Source: an uncultured Bacteroidales bacterium (lineage in GTDB: Bacteria; Bacteroidota; Bacteroidia; Bacteroidales; Bacteroidaceae). From it: a stretch of DNA of 43,828 bases. The notes under the pieces were generated by a model. It had not been told where the DNA came from, did no database searches, and was given only the letters and a program-made list of their open reading frames with translations. Both the position numbers and the translations under genes were made by a program. The DNA lies in the NCBI GenBank assembly GCA_902760315.1, contig CACWFV010000044.1:1-43828 (forward strand). The letters run 5' to 3'. The number at the start of each line of letters is the position of its first letter. Position 1 is the first letter of the stretch. Shown here in pieces: positions 9,785-18,793 of the stretch.

Positions 9785-10233
9785 GAACAGGTATATTTGT
9801 AGGCAGTTTCAACCCCTTTACAGTAGGTCACGACAGCATCGTGACTAGAGCACTGCCGCTGTTCGACCGCCTGGTGATTGGCGTAGTGGGCGACCAAGTA
9901 CATAAGCCCGACATGCCGAGTGCCGAGGAACGCATCAAAGCCATCGCCGACCTCTATCGTGACGAGCCGCGCATCGAGGTGAAGCCCTATTATGGCCTGG
10001 CAGTTGACTTTGCTCGTGCAGAAAACGCCCATTTCATCGTAAAAGGCGTACGTTCAGTCAAGGACTTTGAGTACGAGCGTGAGCAGGCTGACGTTAATCG
10101 CCAGCTTAGCGGCGTCGAGACCATCCTGCTCTATGCTGAGCCGCAATATTCGTCCATTTCATCGACCATGGTACGCGAGTTGCAGCATTTTGGCGTCGAC
10201 GTCTCTCCCTATCTTCCCCATAAAAACCATTAG
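9781..10233 (+). CDS. coaD: Phosphopantetheine adenylyltransferase
   Basis: 150 aa. Transfers AMP from ATP to 4'-phosphopantetheine, the penultimate step of coenzyme A synthesis, in the cytosol. The nucleotidyltransferase motif TxGH appears as TVGH with His18 after [10 protein letters not shown]; the second motif is [11 protein letters not shown] (ISSTxVR). The [12 protein letters not shown] segment is typical of CoaD. It overlaps ruvB by 4 nt and is followed after 4 nt by ybeY, so the three appear to form one transcription unit. Confidence 0.96.
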   Translation: MRTGIFVGSFNPFTVGHDSIVTRALPLFDRLVIGVVGDQVHKPDMPSAEERIKAIADLYRDEPRIEVKPYYGLAVDFARAENAHFIVKGVRSVKDFEYEREQADVNRQLSGVETILLYAEPQYSSISSTMVRELQHFGVDVSPYLPHKNH

Positions 10234-10237
10234 ACGC

Positions 10238-10648
10238 ATGATAACCTATTCAACGGAAAACGTCAAGTTCCCCAACATCAAGCGCCGCGAAACCACGGCA
10301 TGGATACGGCGCGTTGCCGCCACCTACGGCAAGCGCGTCGGCGAGGTGGGCTACCTGTTTTGTGACGACGAGCACATTCTCAGTGTCAACCGCGAATACT
10401 TGCAGCACGACTACTACACAGACATCATCACTTTTGACTATTGTGAAGGTGACGTGCTCAACGGAGATCTCGTCATCTCACTGGACACAGTGCGCTCCAA
10501 TGCCGAACTCTTCCACAAAGACTACGACGAAGAGTTGCACCGTGTCATCATCCATGGCATCCTGCACCTTTGCGGCCAGAACGACAAAGGTCCTGGCGAG
10601 CGCGAACAGATGGAGGCTGCAGAGAACCGGGCACTGGCAATGCGGTAA
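10238..10648 (+). CDS. ybeY: Endoribonuclease YbeY (rRNA maturation factor)
   Basis: 136 aa. YbeY is a zinc-dependent RNase involved in 16S rRNA 3'-end processing and ribosome quality control. The start at 10238 is chosen because it is 4 nt after coaD and gives the standard N-terminus; an open frame continues upstream but only inside coaD. The core YTDIITFDY and the metal motif HGILHLCGQND are present. The consensus is HGxLHLxGxDH; here the third His position is not histidine (QND KG), as I recall for other Bacteroidota YbeY proteins. The C-terminus EAAENRALAMR is normal. Confidence 0.93.
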   Translation: MITYSTENVKFPNIKRRETTAWIRRVAATYGKRVGEVGYLFCDDEHILSVNREYLQHDYYTDIITFDYCEGDVLNGDLVISLDTVRSNAELFHKDYDEELHRVIIHGILHLCGQNDKGPGEREQMEAAENRALAMR

Positions 10649-10688
10649 AGGGGTAATCTTTCTACGGCGATAAATAAAAGCTGTAATA

Positions 10689-10720
10689 TTTGGTTATCTG
10701 ACTGTTTTTTCGTACCTTTG
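10689..10720 (+). promoter_or_regulatory. Bacteroidota promoter for the SpoIIE-type phosphatase gene
   Basis: TTTG at 10689-10692, a 20-nt spacer and TACCTTTG at 10713-10720. This is an excellent match to the -33/-7 pattern, 25 nt ahead of the ATG at 10746. Confidence 0.8.
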
Positions 10721-10745
10721 CCGCATTATTAATAAGAATGCCTCC

Positions 10746-12812
10746 ATGAAAGGAGTACGTCAACTCACCATTATCACCACTATAGTACTGTTCATCAGTA
10801 CACTGTGCTCGTGCAACAAGGCGCAGCGCGAGGAACTGAAAGCCAGTCATGCCGACAGTCTCATCTTCGCTGCGGGGGCACTCATGCAGTACGACCGACT
10901 GTTGACGTTGGTAGATAGTTTCGAGGCTACTGGCGACATCAACAAACTCGACGCCTACCGATGGCGCGGCGCCTACTACTACCATCAGAAACAGTACCGC
11001 ATGTCGGAGGTTTGCTTCCGAAAAGCCCTCGACAACGATGTCAAAACCGACTTCGACCAGCTGGTTTACAACAAGGTGGTGCGCCGCCTGTCAGAACTAT
11101 TGGTGGTACGCGGCGACTACGAGGGTGCCTTACAGATAGCTGTACCTGCTATAGACAAAATGGATAAAACGGGCATCGGCTCCGATGTCGACTACGCCAT
11201 ACTCTACAACAATATCGGTGTATGCCAGCTCAACCTGGGACAAGACAAAGAGGCCGCTGAGAGTTTCGAGAAAGCACGCCAGAACTATCGCGAGCGCTGG
11301 GAAACAGATACCACCAGCCGCGGACTCCAAGAAGCCGTAGTGGGTACCGTCTACACCAGTCAGGCTTATATCAAGAGGCGTAATTACGAACAAGCCATCT
11401 ATTGGACAAACCGTACGGAGATGCTGCTCGACGAGTATCGCCAGCGCCCAGACGCCCGCACTTCCTACTTTGACGAATACCAGGGGCGTATAGAAATCAT
11501 GCGTGCCACAGCGTTGCAAGGGTTGGGACAGAAGAAATTAGCTAATGAAGCCTATAAGCGGTTCCAGCAGACTGCCTTCTCAAAGACCGGCACAGGGCGC
11601 ATCCACGGCAACGACTATCTGGTGTCAGCGCGCCGCTACCGCGAAGCTGCCGACAACTATCGCTACTTGGACAAAGCCATGGCCGAACACGGATTGCAAC
11701 CTACGCTAGACGTCATACAGCAATACATGCTACCCAAATGCCGCGCCAACTACGAAGCTCACCGGGCCGACTCAGCTAACGCCATGGGCAGACGCATACT
11801 CCACATCCTCGACTCGGCTATCACCCTGCAAAAGCAGAGTGCCTCGGCAGAGCTAGCCACTATCTACCACACCAACGAAAAAGAAAACGAACTGACCCGC
11901 CAACAGGCTGCCATGTCACGCCAGCAGTTTATCGCCGTAACGGGCATCATGCTGCTATTGCTCATCTTCCTCGTTGTTTACATCATCATACGACGCAAGG
12001 CCCAGCGACGCCTCACGGCTGCCCACGACAAGCTGGAGGAGGCTCACAGCAAACTGAAGACCGCCTACGGCCAGCTGGAGGAAACCACCAAGGTCAAGGA
12101 GCGCTTCGAAAGTGAGCTACGCATTGCCCGCGACATTCAAAACTCTATGGTGCCCAGCCAGTTCCCCACCCGCCCGGGGCTCGACATCCACGCCTCCATG
12201 ACTCCCGCCAGAGAAGTTGGAGGCGACCTCTACGACTACCTGCTGCAGGATGACAAACTTTACTTCTGTGTGGGCGACGTCAGTGGCAAGGGCGTACCGG
12301 CAGCACTATTCATGGCGCAAGCCATCCGGTTGTTCCGCTCCATTGCCAAGCAACACCAGCTGCCGTCCACCATTGCCACGCGTATCAACGACGAACTCAC
12401 CGAGGAAAATGAGCAGGGCATGTTTGTCACCATGTTCATCGGGCTCATCGACCTCTCTACCGGCCACATGCACTTCTGCAACGCCGGCCACAACCCACCT
12501 GTCTTTGCTGACGAGTTTCTGAAAATGGAGACTAATGCCCCCATCGGACTTTGGGAAGGCCTCGACTTCGTAGGCGAAGAGATTGACAACGTTAAGAGCA
12601 AGCCCTTCTTTATCTATACCGACGGACTCAACGAAGCCGAGAACCCTGCACAGGAACAGTTTGGCGACGAGCGCCTGCTGGAGTTTCTCCGCAATTGCCA
12701 ATGCACCAGTGCCCAAGAGGTTGTCGAGGCCATCAGCACCGAAGTCGAGCGTCACCGCAACGGCGCTGAACCCAACGATGATATGACGCTGATGTATCTG
12801 AAAGTAGATTAG
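10746..12812 (+). CDS. Membrane SpoIIE-type PP2C phosphatase with a TPR sensor region
   Basis: 688 aa. An N-terminal signal segment ends in a lipobox-like SCSC (Cys23). Residues about 35-370 are helical repeats of TPR type (for example YRWRGAYYYHQKQYRMSEVCFRKAL and AILYNNIGVCQLNLGQDKEAAESFEKA, each a repeat). A transmembrane helix lies at about 395-417, followed by a basic RRKAQRR and a coiled coil (about 420-455). The C-terminal 230 residues are a SpoIIE/RsbU Ser/Thr phosphatase: MVPSQFP, EVGGDLYDYL, GDVSGKGVPAALFMA, GLIDLSTGHMHFCNAGHNPP, YTDGLNEA and NDDMTLM hold the metal-binding Asp and Gly residues. I infer that the periplasmic TPR domain senses a signal and the cytosolic phosphatase acts on an anti-sigma or STAS-type regulator; no such partner lies nearby. 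It has its own strong promoter. Confidence 0.88.
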   Translation: MKGVRQLTIITTIVLFISTLCSCNKAQREELKASHADSLIFAAGALMQYDRLLTLVDSFEATGDINKLDAYRWRGAYYYHQKQYRMSEVCFRKALDNDVKTDFDQLVYNKVVRRLSELLVVRGDYEGALQIAVPAIDKMDKTGIGSDVDYAILYNNIGVCQLNLGQDKEAAESFEKARQNYRERWETDTTSRGLQEAVVGTVYTSQAYIKRRNYEQAIYWTNRTEMLLDEYRQRPDARTSYFDEYQGRIEIMRATALQGLGQKKLANEAYKRFQQTAFSKTGTGRIHGNDYLVSARRYREAADNYRYLDKAMAEHGLQPTLDVIQQYMLPKCRANYEAHRADSANAMGRRILHILDSAITLQKQSASAELATIYHTNEKENELTRQQAAMSRQQFIAVTGIMLLLLIFLVVYIIIRRKAQRRLTAAHDKLEEAHSKLKTAYGQLEETTKVKERFESELRIARDIQNSMVPSQFPTRPGLDIHASMTPAREVGGDLYDYLLQDDKLYFCVGDVSGKGVPAALFMAQAIRLFRSIAKQHQLPSTIATRINDELTEENEQGMFVTMFIGLIDLSTGHMHFCNAGHNPPVFADEFLKMETNAPIGLWEGLDFVGEEIDNVKSKPFFIYTDGLNEAENPAQEQFGDERLLEFLRNCQCTSAQEVVEAISTEVERHRNGAEPNDDMTLMYLKVD

Positions 12813-12894
12813 CAGCAAACACACACGCCCGAAGACAGAGAAAGCGAAAATGATGTTTCAACAAACAATTACACATATAATATTATAAGCAATT

Positions 12895-14415
12895 ATGGCA
12901 AAGAAAGCACTACTGATGATTCTCGACGGATGGGGAATCGGAAAACATGGAAAAGGAGACGTTATCTACAACACACCCACACCTTATCTCGACTTGCTGA
13001 CCGCCACTTCAGCCCACTCACAGCTCATGGCCAGCGGCGAGGACGTAGGACTGCCCGACGGTCAGATGGGCAACTCTGAGGTGGGACACCTCAATATCGG
13101 TGCCGGACGTATTGTCTATCAGGACCTGGTTAAGATTAACCGTGCCTGCAAGGACGGCTCCATCGTAGAGAACCCACAGGTGAAGGCCGCCTACACCTAC
13201 GCCAAGGAGAAAGGCAAGAAACTACACCTCATGGGTCTATGCTCCGACGGCGGCGTACACTCCAGCCTTGACCACCTCTTCAAACTCATTGAGGTCGGCA
13301 AGCACTATGGTTTAAAGAACCAGACCTTCGTCCACTGCTTCATGGACGGCCGTGACACCGACCCCAAGAGCGGCAAGGGCTTCATCGAGCAGGTCACCAA
13401 CGTCTGCGCTGCTAACGATGCCGCCATAGCCAGCATCGTGGGTCGCTTCTACGCCATGGACCGCGACAAGCGCTGGGAGCGTGTCAAGGAAGCCTACGAC
13501 CTGCTGGTAAAGGGAGAAGGCAAGCAGTCGGCCGACATGCTGCAAGCCATGCAAGAGTCCTACGACGAGGGCGTCACCGACGAGTTCATCAAGCCTATCC
13601 ACAACACGGCTGTCAACGGCTGTATCGAGGAGGGCGACGTCATCATCTTCATCAACTTCCGCAACGACCGCGCTAAGGAGCTCACCATCGTGCTCACCCA
13701 GCAGGACATGGAGGAGCAGGGTATGCATACTATCCCCGGCCTGCAGTACTACTGCATGACGCCCTACGATGCATCCTTCCAGGGCGTCCACATCCTGTTC
13801 CCCAAGGAGAACGTCGAGGACACGCTGGGCGAGTATCTCTCGCGTCAGGGCAAGAAGCAGTTGCACACCGCTGAAACCGAGAAGTACGCCCACGTCACCT
13901 TCTTCTTCAATGGTGGCCGCGAGCAGCCCTTCGAGGGTGAGGACCGCATCCTCGTGCCAAGCCCCAAGGTAGCCACCTACGACCTGAAACCTGAGATGTC
14001 GGCCTACGAGGTCAAAGACAAACTCGTCGGGGCCATCAACACCCAGGAGTACGACTTCATCGTCGTCAACTTTGCCAACGGCGACATGGTGGGTCACACC
14101 GGTGTCTACAACGCCATTGCCAAGGCTGTATGGGCCGTCGACAACTGTGTACGCGAGGTCATTGAGGCCGCCAAGAAGAACGACTACGAGGCCATCATCA
14201 TTGCTGACCACGGCAATGCCGACAACGCCATCAACCCCGACGGCACGCCCAACACGGCTCACTCGCTGAACCCCGTGCCCTTCATCTACGTCACCAACAA
14301 CAACTCAGCAACGGTGAAGGACGGCCGACTGGCCGACGTAGCTCCCAGCATTCTGCACATCATGGGCTTAGAGCAACCCAGCGACATGACGGGCGAATGT
14401 CTGATTACTGATTAA
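12895..14415 (+). CDS. gpmI: 2,3-bisphosphoglycerate-independent phosphoglycerate mutase
   Basis: 506 aa, full length. Interconverts 3- and 2-phosphoglycerate in glycolysis using a phosphoserine intermediate and two Mn2+ ions. Visible: metal ligand Asp11 in LDGWG, catalytic Ser61 in [14 protein letters not shown], substrate motifs SDGGVHS and [16 protein letters not shown], and the second metal site GDMVGHTG and ADHGNADN. It belongs to the alkaline phosphatase superfamily. The gene lies 82 nt after the phosphatase with no -7 box recognised in the gap, so it may be read through or use an unusual promoter. A perfect hairpin follows 13 nt after the stop. Confidence 0.97.
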   Translation: MAKKALLMILDGWGIGKHGKGDVIYNTPTPYLDLLTATSAHSQLMASGEDVGLPDGQMGNSEVGHLNIGAGRIVYQDLVKINRACKDGSIVENPQVKAAYTYAKEKGKKLHLMGLCSDGGVHSSLDHLFKLIEVGKHYGLKNQTFVHCFMDGRDTDPKSGKGFIEQVTNVCAANDAAIASIVGRFYAMDRDKRWERVKEAYDLLVKGEGKQSADMLQAMQESYDEGVTDEFIKPIHNTAVNGCIEEGDVIIFINFRNDRAKELTIVLTQQDMEEQGMHTIPGLQYYCMTPYDASFQGVHILFPKENVEDTLGEYLSRQGKKQLHTAETEKYAHVTFFFNGGREQPFEGEDRILVPSPKVATYDLKPEMSAYEVKDKLVGAINTQEYDFIVVNFANGDMVGHTGVYNAIAKAVWAVDNCVREVIEAAKKNDYEAIIIADHGNADNAINPDGTPNTAHSLNPVPFIYVTNNNSATVKDGRLADVAPSILHIMGLEQPSDMTGECLITD

Positions 14416-14428
14416 GCGATAACACAAC

Positions 14429-14473
14429 AATAATAATTCTGCCGGTTCTTCACGAACCGGCAGAATTATTATT
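14429..14473 (+). terminator. Perfect 20-bp hairpin, probably a two-way terminator
   Basis: Arms 14429-14448 and 14454-14473 are exact inverted copies around a TTCAC loop. The GC core is CTGCCGGTTC and the outer part is A/T only, so the stem has an A tract on one side and a T tract on the other in both directions. It ends gpmI on the plus strand and could also stop the AGCS/dcw transcript on the minus strand. Confidence 0.85.
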
Positions 14474-14485
14474 AGGGGAGAGAGT

Positions 14486-14601
14486 CTATCTCCAAATGCT
14501 CTTCAGGCTTCTGAACTCACACTTGCTTTCTGCACCCTCCACCGTTACTTGATTATATATGGACGATGGGAATACTAGATTAGTCATGTTTACGTTGGCA
14601 A
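14486..14601 (-). pseudogene. Possible 3' remnant of a GH32-like gene
   Basis: Between the hairpin and the AGCS gene an open minus-strand frame, bounded upstream by an in-frame stop at 14624-14626, reads ANVNMTNLVFPSSIYNQ and ends SLKSIWR with a TAG stop. The TNLVFPxxxYN pattern followed by short strands resembles the last beta strands of GH32-type enzymes in this group. No start region remains. It may be a scar left when the neighbouring block was joined here. Recognition is by eye and weak. Confidence 0.3.
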
Positions 14602-15960
14602 TCATTGCTCTTCCATCTCTGCGTCAAGGCGGTTTGCCCAGAGGTATTTGTCGGTTTCACGGGCAGCGACACCACTGAGCAGGATGAGGGCTATAAGGTT
14701 GGGGATGGCCATAAGTGCATTCATGCAGTCGGCAATGTTCCAGATGATGTCGAGGTCGATGATGCTACCGAAGAACAGGGCCACGATGTAGAGAATGCGG
14801 TAGAAGCGGTTGGTGCGCCGCCCCTCGATGTAGTTGACGGCACTCTCGCCATAGTAGCTCCAGCCAAGAATAGTGCTGAAGGCGAAGGTCAGGATGCCAA
14901 AGGTGAGCAGGGGTGCGCCGACATAGGGAATCTTGGAGAAGGCTACCTTGGTGAGCGCGGCACCGTCGGCATAGGTGATGTCGGGATAGGCCAAGATGCT
15001 GCTGACGAGAACCAATCCGGTGAGGGCACAGATGACGACAGTGTCCCAGAAGGTGCCGGTGCTGCTGACCAGTGCCTGTCGCACGGGGTTGCGCGTCTGA
15101 GCAGCGGCAGCCACGATAGGTGCGGAGCCCATGCCGCTCTCGTTGGAGAAGAGGCCGCGGGCTATGCCGTAGCGCGCCGCCATCATCACCGTGGCACCCA
15201 CAAAGCCGCCACCGGCAGCGGAGGGGTTGAAGGCACTGTCGACGATGAGCTGGAGAGCGGGCCACACGTAGGCTCCATTGATGACAAGAATGACCAGGCA
15301 GCCCATGACGTAGAAGACGGCCATGAAGGGCACCAGCACACCACAGACGCGCGAGATGGACTTGACGCCACCCAGTATGACGGCTGCCGTCAACAGGCAG
15401 ACGAAGACGCCAATCATCCAGGCGTCGACATGGAACGTCTCGCGCGCCAGTAGCGCAATGCTGTTTGCCTGTACGGTACAGCCGATGCCAAACGATGCCA
15501 GAGCGGTGAAGACGGCAAAGAGCACGGCGAGCCACTTCATGCCAAGTCCGCGCTCCAGAGCGTACATGGGGCCACCATACATCTGTCCGTTGGGAGCCTT
15601 GACGCGGTACTTCACGGCCAGCAAGCCCTCGGCATACTTGGTGGACATGCCGAAGATGCCCGTCAGCCAGCACCACAGGACGGCACCAGGGCCACCCAAG
15701 GCCACGGCGGTAGCCACGCCGACGATGTTGCCCGTACCGATGGTGGCGGCAAGAGCTGTGGCGAGAGCCCCGAACTGGCTGACCTCGCCGGCAGCGCCAG
15801 GGTCTTTCTTGACAGAAAGACGAATGCCCGTCAGCAGTTTACGTTGCGGGAAACGCAGTCGCACGGTCAGGAACACGTGGGTGCCCAGGAGCAGGATAAT
15901 CATGGGCCACCCCCAGAGGAAGCCGCTCAGCAGCGAGAAGAAGGCGTTGATGGTTTCCAT
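14602..15960 (-). CDS. Amino acid carrier of the AGCS family (sodium:alanine/glycine symporter)
   Basis: 452 aa, inner-membrane protein with about ten hydrophobic helices. Family marks: FGALATALAATIGTGNIVGVATAVALGGPGAVLWCWLTG near residues 65-103 (read here as one conserved block in pieces GALATALAATIGTGNIVGVA and GGPGAVLWCW), KYAEGLLAVKYR, GGPMYALERGLG and the NESGMGSAPIVAAAAQT segment. AGCS carriers couple uptake of small neutral amino acids such as alanine or glycine to sodium. The start lies 19 nt after the ftsZ stop without a visible terminator, so it may be transcribed as the tail of the dcw operon. That would put an alanine supply gene beside peptidoglycan synthesis genes; the link is inference. 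Confidence 0.93.
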   Translation of the reverse strand: METINAFFSLLSGFLWGWPMIILLLGTHVFLTVRLRFPQRKLLTGIRLSVKKDPGAAGEVSQFGALATALAATIGTGNIVGVATAVALGGPGAVLWCWLTGIFGMSTKYAEGLLAVKYRVKAPNGQMYGGPMYALERGLGMKWLAVLFAVFTALASFGIGCTVQANSIALLARETFHVDAWMIGVFVCLLTAAVILGGVKSISRVCGVLVPFMAVFYVMGCLVILVINGAYVWPALQLIVDSAFNPSAAGGGFVGATVMMAARYGIARGLFSNESGMGSAPIVAAAAQTRNPVRQALVSSTGTFWDTVVICALTGLVLVSSILAYPDITYADGAALTKVAFSKIPYVGAPLLTFGILTFAFSTILGWSYYGESAVNYIEGRRTNRFYRILYIVALFFGSIIDLDIIWNIADCMNALMAIPNLIALILLSGVAARETDKYLWANRLDAEMEEQ

Positions 15961-15979
15961 GTTGGTCGTCAGCGGATGG

Positions 15980-17305
15980 TTACGAGAACTTGATGGTGCC
16001 TTGAACGACCTCAGGTTGCGACTCCGGCTTCTGCTGTGGGTCCTCGCCGGAGGCCTGCTGATAGATGCTGTCCAGTATCTCGCGCGTACGCTTGTAGGTG
16101 GGTGTCTGCTCTACGGCCGAGATGACGTCGTCGTTGTCGAGGTCCTCCGAACGGAACAGGAAGATGTGTGGACGGCGCTTGTAGCGCTTGTTAGAGCCGT
16201 CGCTGCCATAGAAACGGTTACGACGGTCCTGGCGCTGGGCTTCCTTCTCCTGTTCGGCAGCGATGCGTGTTGCCTCCTCCTGCGTATTGTGGCGCTGGCG
16301 GTGCGACGACATGCCATCGACGCTGTCGATGCCGAAGCCGGTAGCCAGGATGGTCACCTTGACGCGCTTGCCCAGTTCGGGGTCGGTGGCCAATCCCCAC
16401 TTGATTTCGAAGTCGTTGCCAAACTTGCCCATGAAGTCGTTGACGTCGTTCATCTCCTCCATCATCAGCGACTCCTTGCCATCCTTGCCGCCAGAGAAAG
16501 AGATGGAGAGCAGTATCTTCTTAGAGTTGAAGACGTCGTTCTCGTTGAGCAGCGGTGAGTTGAGCGCATCGTCAATGGCTTTGCGCACACGGCCCTCGCC
16601 CTCACCATAGCCGGTTGACATGATGGCCACGCCACCGTCCTTGAGTACTGTCTTGACGTCGTTGAAGTCGAGGTTGATAAGTCCGTGGACGGTAATGATC
16701 TCGGCAATAGACTTGGCGGCCACACTCAGCGTGTCGTCGGCCTTGCCAAAGGCATCGAGTACGGTCAGTTCGGGATAGATTTCACGCAGTCGCTCGTTGT
16801 TGATGACCAGCAATGCGTCAACGTGCTTCTGCATCTCTTCGACACCGTCCAGTGCCTGGTCAATCTTGCGGTCGCCCTCAAAGCGGAAGGGTATGGTGAC
16901 GATACCCACGGTCAGGATGCCCATCTCCTTGGAGACGCGTGCAATGACAGGAGCAGCGCCGGTGCCCGTGCCACCACCCATGCCGGCCGTGATGAAGGCC
17001 ATGCGGGTACCATCGTTAAGCATGTTTTTAATATCGTCAATACTCTCTTCGGCAGCGGCACGAGCCTTTTCGGGTTTATTGCCGGCACCGAGTCCCTCCT
17101 TACCCAGTTGAAGATGAACGGGTACAGGCGAGTCGTTGAGTGCTTGGTTGTCGGTATTACAGAGTACAAAACTCACGTCGTGGATACCCTCACGATACAT
17201 GTGGTTAACGGCATTGCCGCCACCGCCACCGACACCGATTACTTTGATGATGCTATTCTCCTTTTCGGGCTCACCGAAATCGAGTAGTATGTTGTTGTCT
17301 GCCAT
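15980..17305 (-). CDS. ftsZ: Cell division protein FtsZ
   Basis: 441 aa. Tubulin-like GTPase that polymerises into the Z ring at midcell. Visible: IKVIGVGGGGGNAVNHM (20-36), tubulin signature GGGTGTG (110-116), VTIPFRFEG and the T7-loop region NLDFNDVKTVL that completes the GTPase site of the next subunit. After about residue 320 comes a long charged, Gln/Arg-rich linker and a C-terminal region with RPHIFLFRSEDLDNDD and TPTYKRTREILD, ending TIKFS. This tail is where FtsA and other partners bind. It lies 36 nt after ftsA; the gap is made of a 9-bp tandem repeat. Confidence 0.98.
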   Translation of the reverse strand: MADNNILLDFGEPEKENSIIKVIGVGGGGGNAVNHMYREGIHDVSFVLCNTDNQALNDSPVPVHLQLGKEGLGAGNKPEKARAAAEESIDDIKNMLNDGTRMAFITAGMGGGTGTGAAPVIARVSKEMGILTVGIVTIPFRFEGDRKIDQALDGVEEMQKHVDALLVINNERLREIYPELTVLDAFGKADDTLSVAAKSIAEIITVHGLINLDFNDVKTVLKDGGVAIMSTGYGEGEGRVRKAIDDALNSPLLNENDVFNSKKILLSISFSGGKDGKESLMMEEMNDVNDFMGKFGNDFEIKWGLATDPELGKRVKVTILATGFGIDSVDGMSSHRQRHNTQEEATRIAAEQEKEAQRQDRRNRFYGSDGSNKRYKRRPHIFLFRSEDLDNDDVISAVEQTPTYKRTREILDSIYQQASGEDPQQKPESQPEVVQGTIKFS

Positions 17306-17318
17306 AGTCGTTGTTTTT

Positions 17319-17345
17319 TCTGATTATTCTGATTACTCCGATTAC
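17319..17345. repeat. 9-bp tandem repeat in the ftsA-ftsZ junction
   Basis: Three head-to-tail units TCTGATTAT, TCTGATTAC and TCCGATTAC. On the coding (minus) strand they read GTAATC-type units; one includes the ftsA stop codon at 17342-17344, so the repeat spans the ftsA end and most of the gap before ftsZ. Confidence 0.7.
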
Positions 17346-18790
17346 TCCTCTTCGTCCCCCACAATCTCGGCGGCGGCCTTCTTAATCCAGCGGCCGAACT
17401 TGTTCCAAGTGCTGTTCTCCCGACGAAGACGCTCTTGTTCGCGAGCCTCCTCTTCGGCCTTCTCGCGCGCCAGTCGTTCCTCTTCTTCCTTTTTACGCTG
17501 AGCCTCCTCCTCGGCACGGCGAATCTCCTCAGCCGTACGCACCACGCCGGCCGGTGTCTCTGTGGCTTGACGGGCGCGACGCTGCTCAGGAGTATCGGCT
17601 GGTGTCTTCGGTTGCGCAAACAGGTCGCCATTGGGGTCAAAGTCGCTGCCGGCACAGTTGATATCGCCCTTAGCCAGCAAGCCCAGTACGGTATTCATGC
17701 GGCCGTCGTGGACGTTGATATCGGCAATCTGGGAGGAAATGGTTTGCGTGACAAACTTCGCCAAACGGATTTTCTCGACGTGTGTATAGTTTTGGAAAGC
17801 CTTGGCAATATCCTTCATGTTGCAGCCGCCACCAGTGATGACGATGCCGCCCAGCAACTTGTCCCAATACTCCTCAGGTACCTGGCACCAGACGTTGGCG
17901 ATGATTTCCTCCAGACGGCCCTCGACAATTTCGATGAACTTACGCGAATCCACCTGACGATCCTGGTCGATAGAGTATTTCAGGTTGTTGTCGATGTCGT
18001 TATTATCTGTAAAAGCACTGCCGTACTTGATCATCATTTGCTCGGCCACACGTTCCTCCATCTGGAGCGAGGCAATGTCCTTGACAATGTTGTTAAAGCC
18101 CAGCGGAATGACCACCAAATGGCGCAGAATGTTTTTAGAGTAGACGCTGACGGTAGTGGTGTCGGCTCCCAGGTCAACCAATGCACAGCCAGAGCGACGC
18201 TCGGTCTCCGTCAGCACGCTGTCTGCCAGTGCACGTGGTGCCAGATACATCTCGGCTACGTTGATGCCGGCATTCTCGAAGCACTTGTTCAGATTTTTGT
18301 AGAACGTCTTGCGCTGTAGAATGTTCAGGAAGTTACCCTCGACGTGCGAACACTGTATGCCCACGGGGTCAAGCTGATACTGCGCGTCAACCTTGTACTC
18401 CTGCACGGCGGCGTCCAGAATTTCCTGGTCGGGGTAGTTGATGTTACGGTTGGAGTCCATCAGCTCAATGACCATGTCCTGCGTGACGAGGGTCTCGTTG
18501 GGCAGGTCGCGAGCAACGATGTTGTTAACAGAGCGGATGGACTGACCAGAGACACCCACATAGACTTGGGTTATGGTGGTCTTAAGTTGCTTCTGCAGAC
18601 GGCTGACGATGTTGGTCAGGCTCTGGGCGGTCTTGTCGATGTTGTAAACGACTCCCTTGCGGATAAACGAGGAAGAGTCCTCCTTGACACAAGCCAGCAC
18701 CTGAATGCTGCCGTCAAGGTTCTTCTTACCGGCAATACCGGTAATCTTGGACGATCCCAGTTCGATGGCTACAATAAATTCCTTTGGCAT
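17342..18790 (-). CDS. ftsA: Cell division protein FtsA
   Basis: 482 aa. Actin-like ATPase that ties FtsZ to the inner membrane and recruits later divisome proteins. The actin-fold motifs are seen: AIELGSSKITGIAG (phosphate 1), GCALVDLGADTTTVSVY (phosphate 2) and GGIVITGGGCNMKDI (adenosine). The 1C subdomain lies around SIRSVNN to NIVKDI. After about residue 400 there is a Glu/Arg-rich predicted coiled coil (RRAEEEAQRKKEEEERLARE), then a terminal amphipathic helix WNKFGRWIKKAAAEIV, which is the expected membrane-targeting sequence. The tail is longer than in E. coli FtsA. It begins 3 nt after the ftsQ stop. Confidence 0.97.
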   Translation of the reverse strand: MPKEFIVAIELGSSKITGIAGKKNLDGSIQVLACVKEDSSSFIRKGVVYNIDKTAQSLTNIVSRLQKQLKTTITQVYVGVSGQSIRSVNNIVARDLPNETLVTQDMVIELMDSNRNINYPDQEILDAAVQEYKVDAQYQLDPVGIQCSHVEGNFLNILQRKTFYKNLNKCFENAGINVAEMYLAPRALADSVLTETERRSGCALVDLGADTTTVSVYSKNILRHLVVIPLGFNNIVKDIASLQMEERVAEQMMIKYGSAFTDNNDIDNNLKYSIDQDRQVDSRKFIEIVEGRLEEIIANVWCQVPEEYWDKLLGGIVITGGGCNMKDIAKAFQNYTHVEKIRLAKFVTQTISSQIADINVHDGRMNTVLGLLAKGDINCAGSDFDPNGDLFAQPKTPADTPEQRRARQATETPAGVVRTAEEIRRAEEEAQRKKEEEERLAREKAEEEAREQERLRRENSTWNKFGRWIKKAAAEIVGDEEE

Positions 18791-18793
18791 GTC

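Noticed and set aside
13312-14262. 316-codon open frame on the minus strand inside gpmI
   Set aside because: Val/Leu/Asp-rich, repetitive composition typical of the shadow of a GC-biased gene; gpmI on the other strand is certain.
14605-15453. Plus-strand open frames opposite the AGCS gene
   Set aside because: The minus strand encodes an unmistakable membrane transporter; the plus frames have shadow composition.
17300-17360. CRISPR-like repeats near ftsA-ftsZ
   Set aside because: Units are 9 bp and contiguous without spacers; it is a simple tandem repeat.
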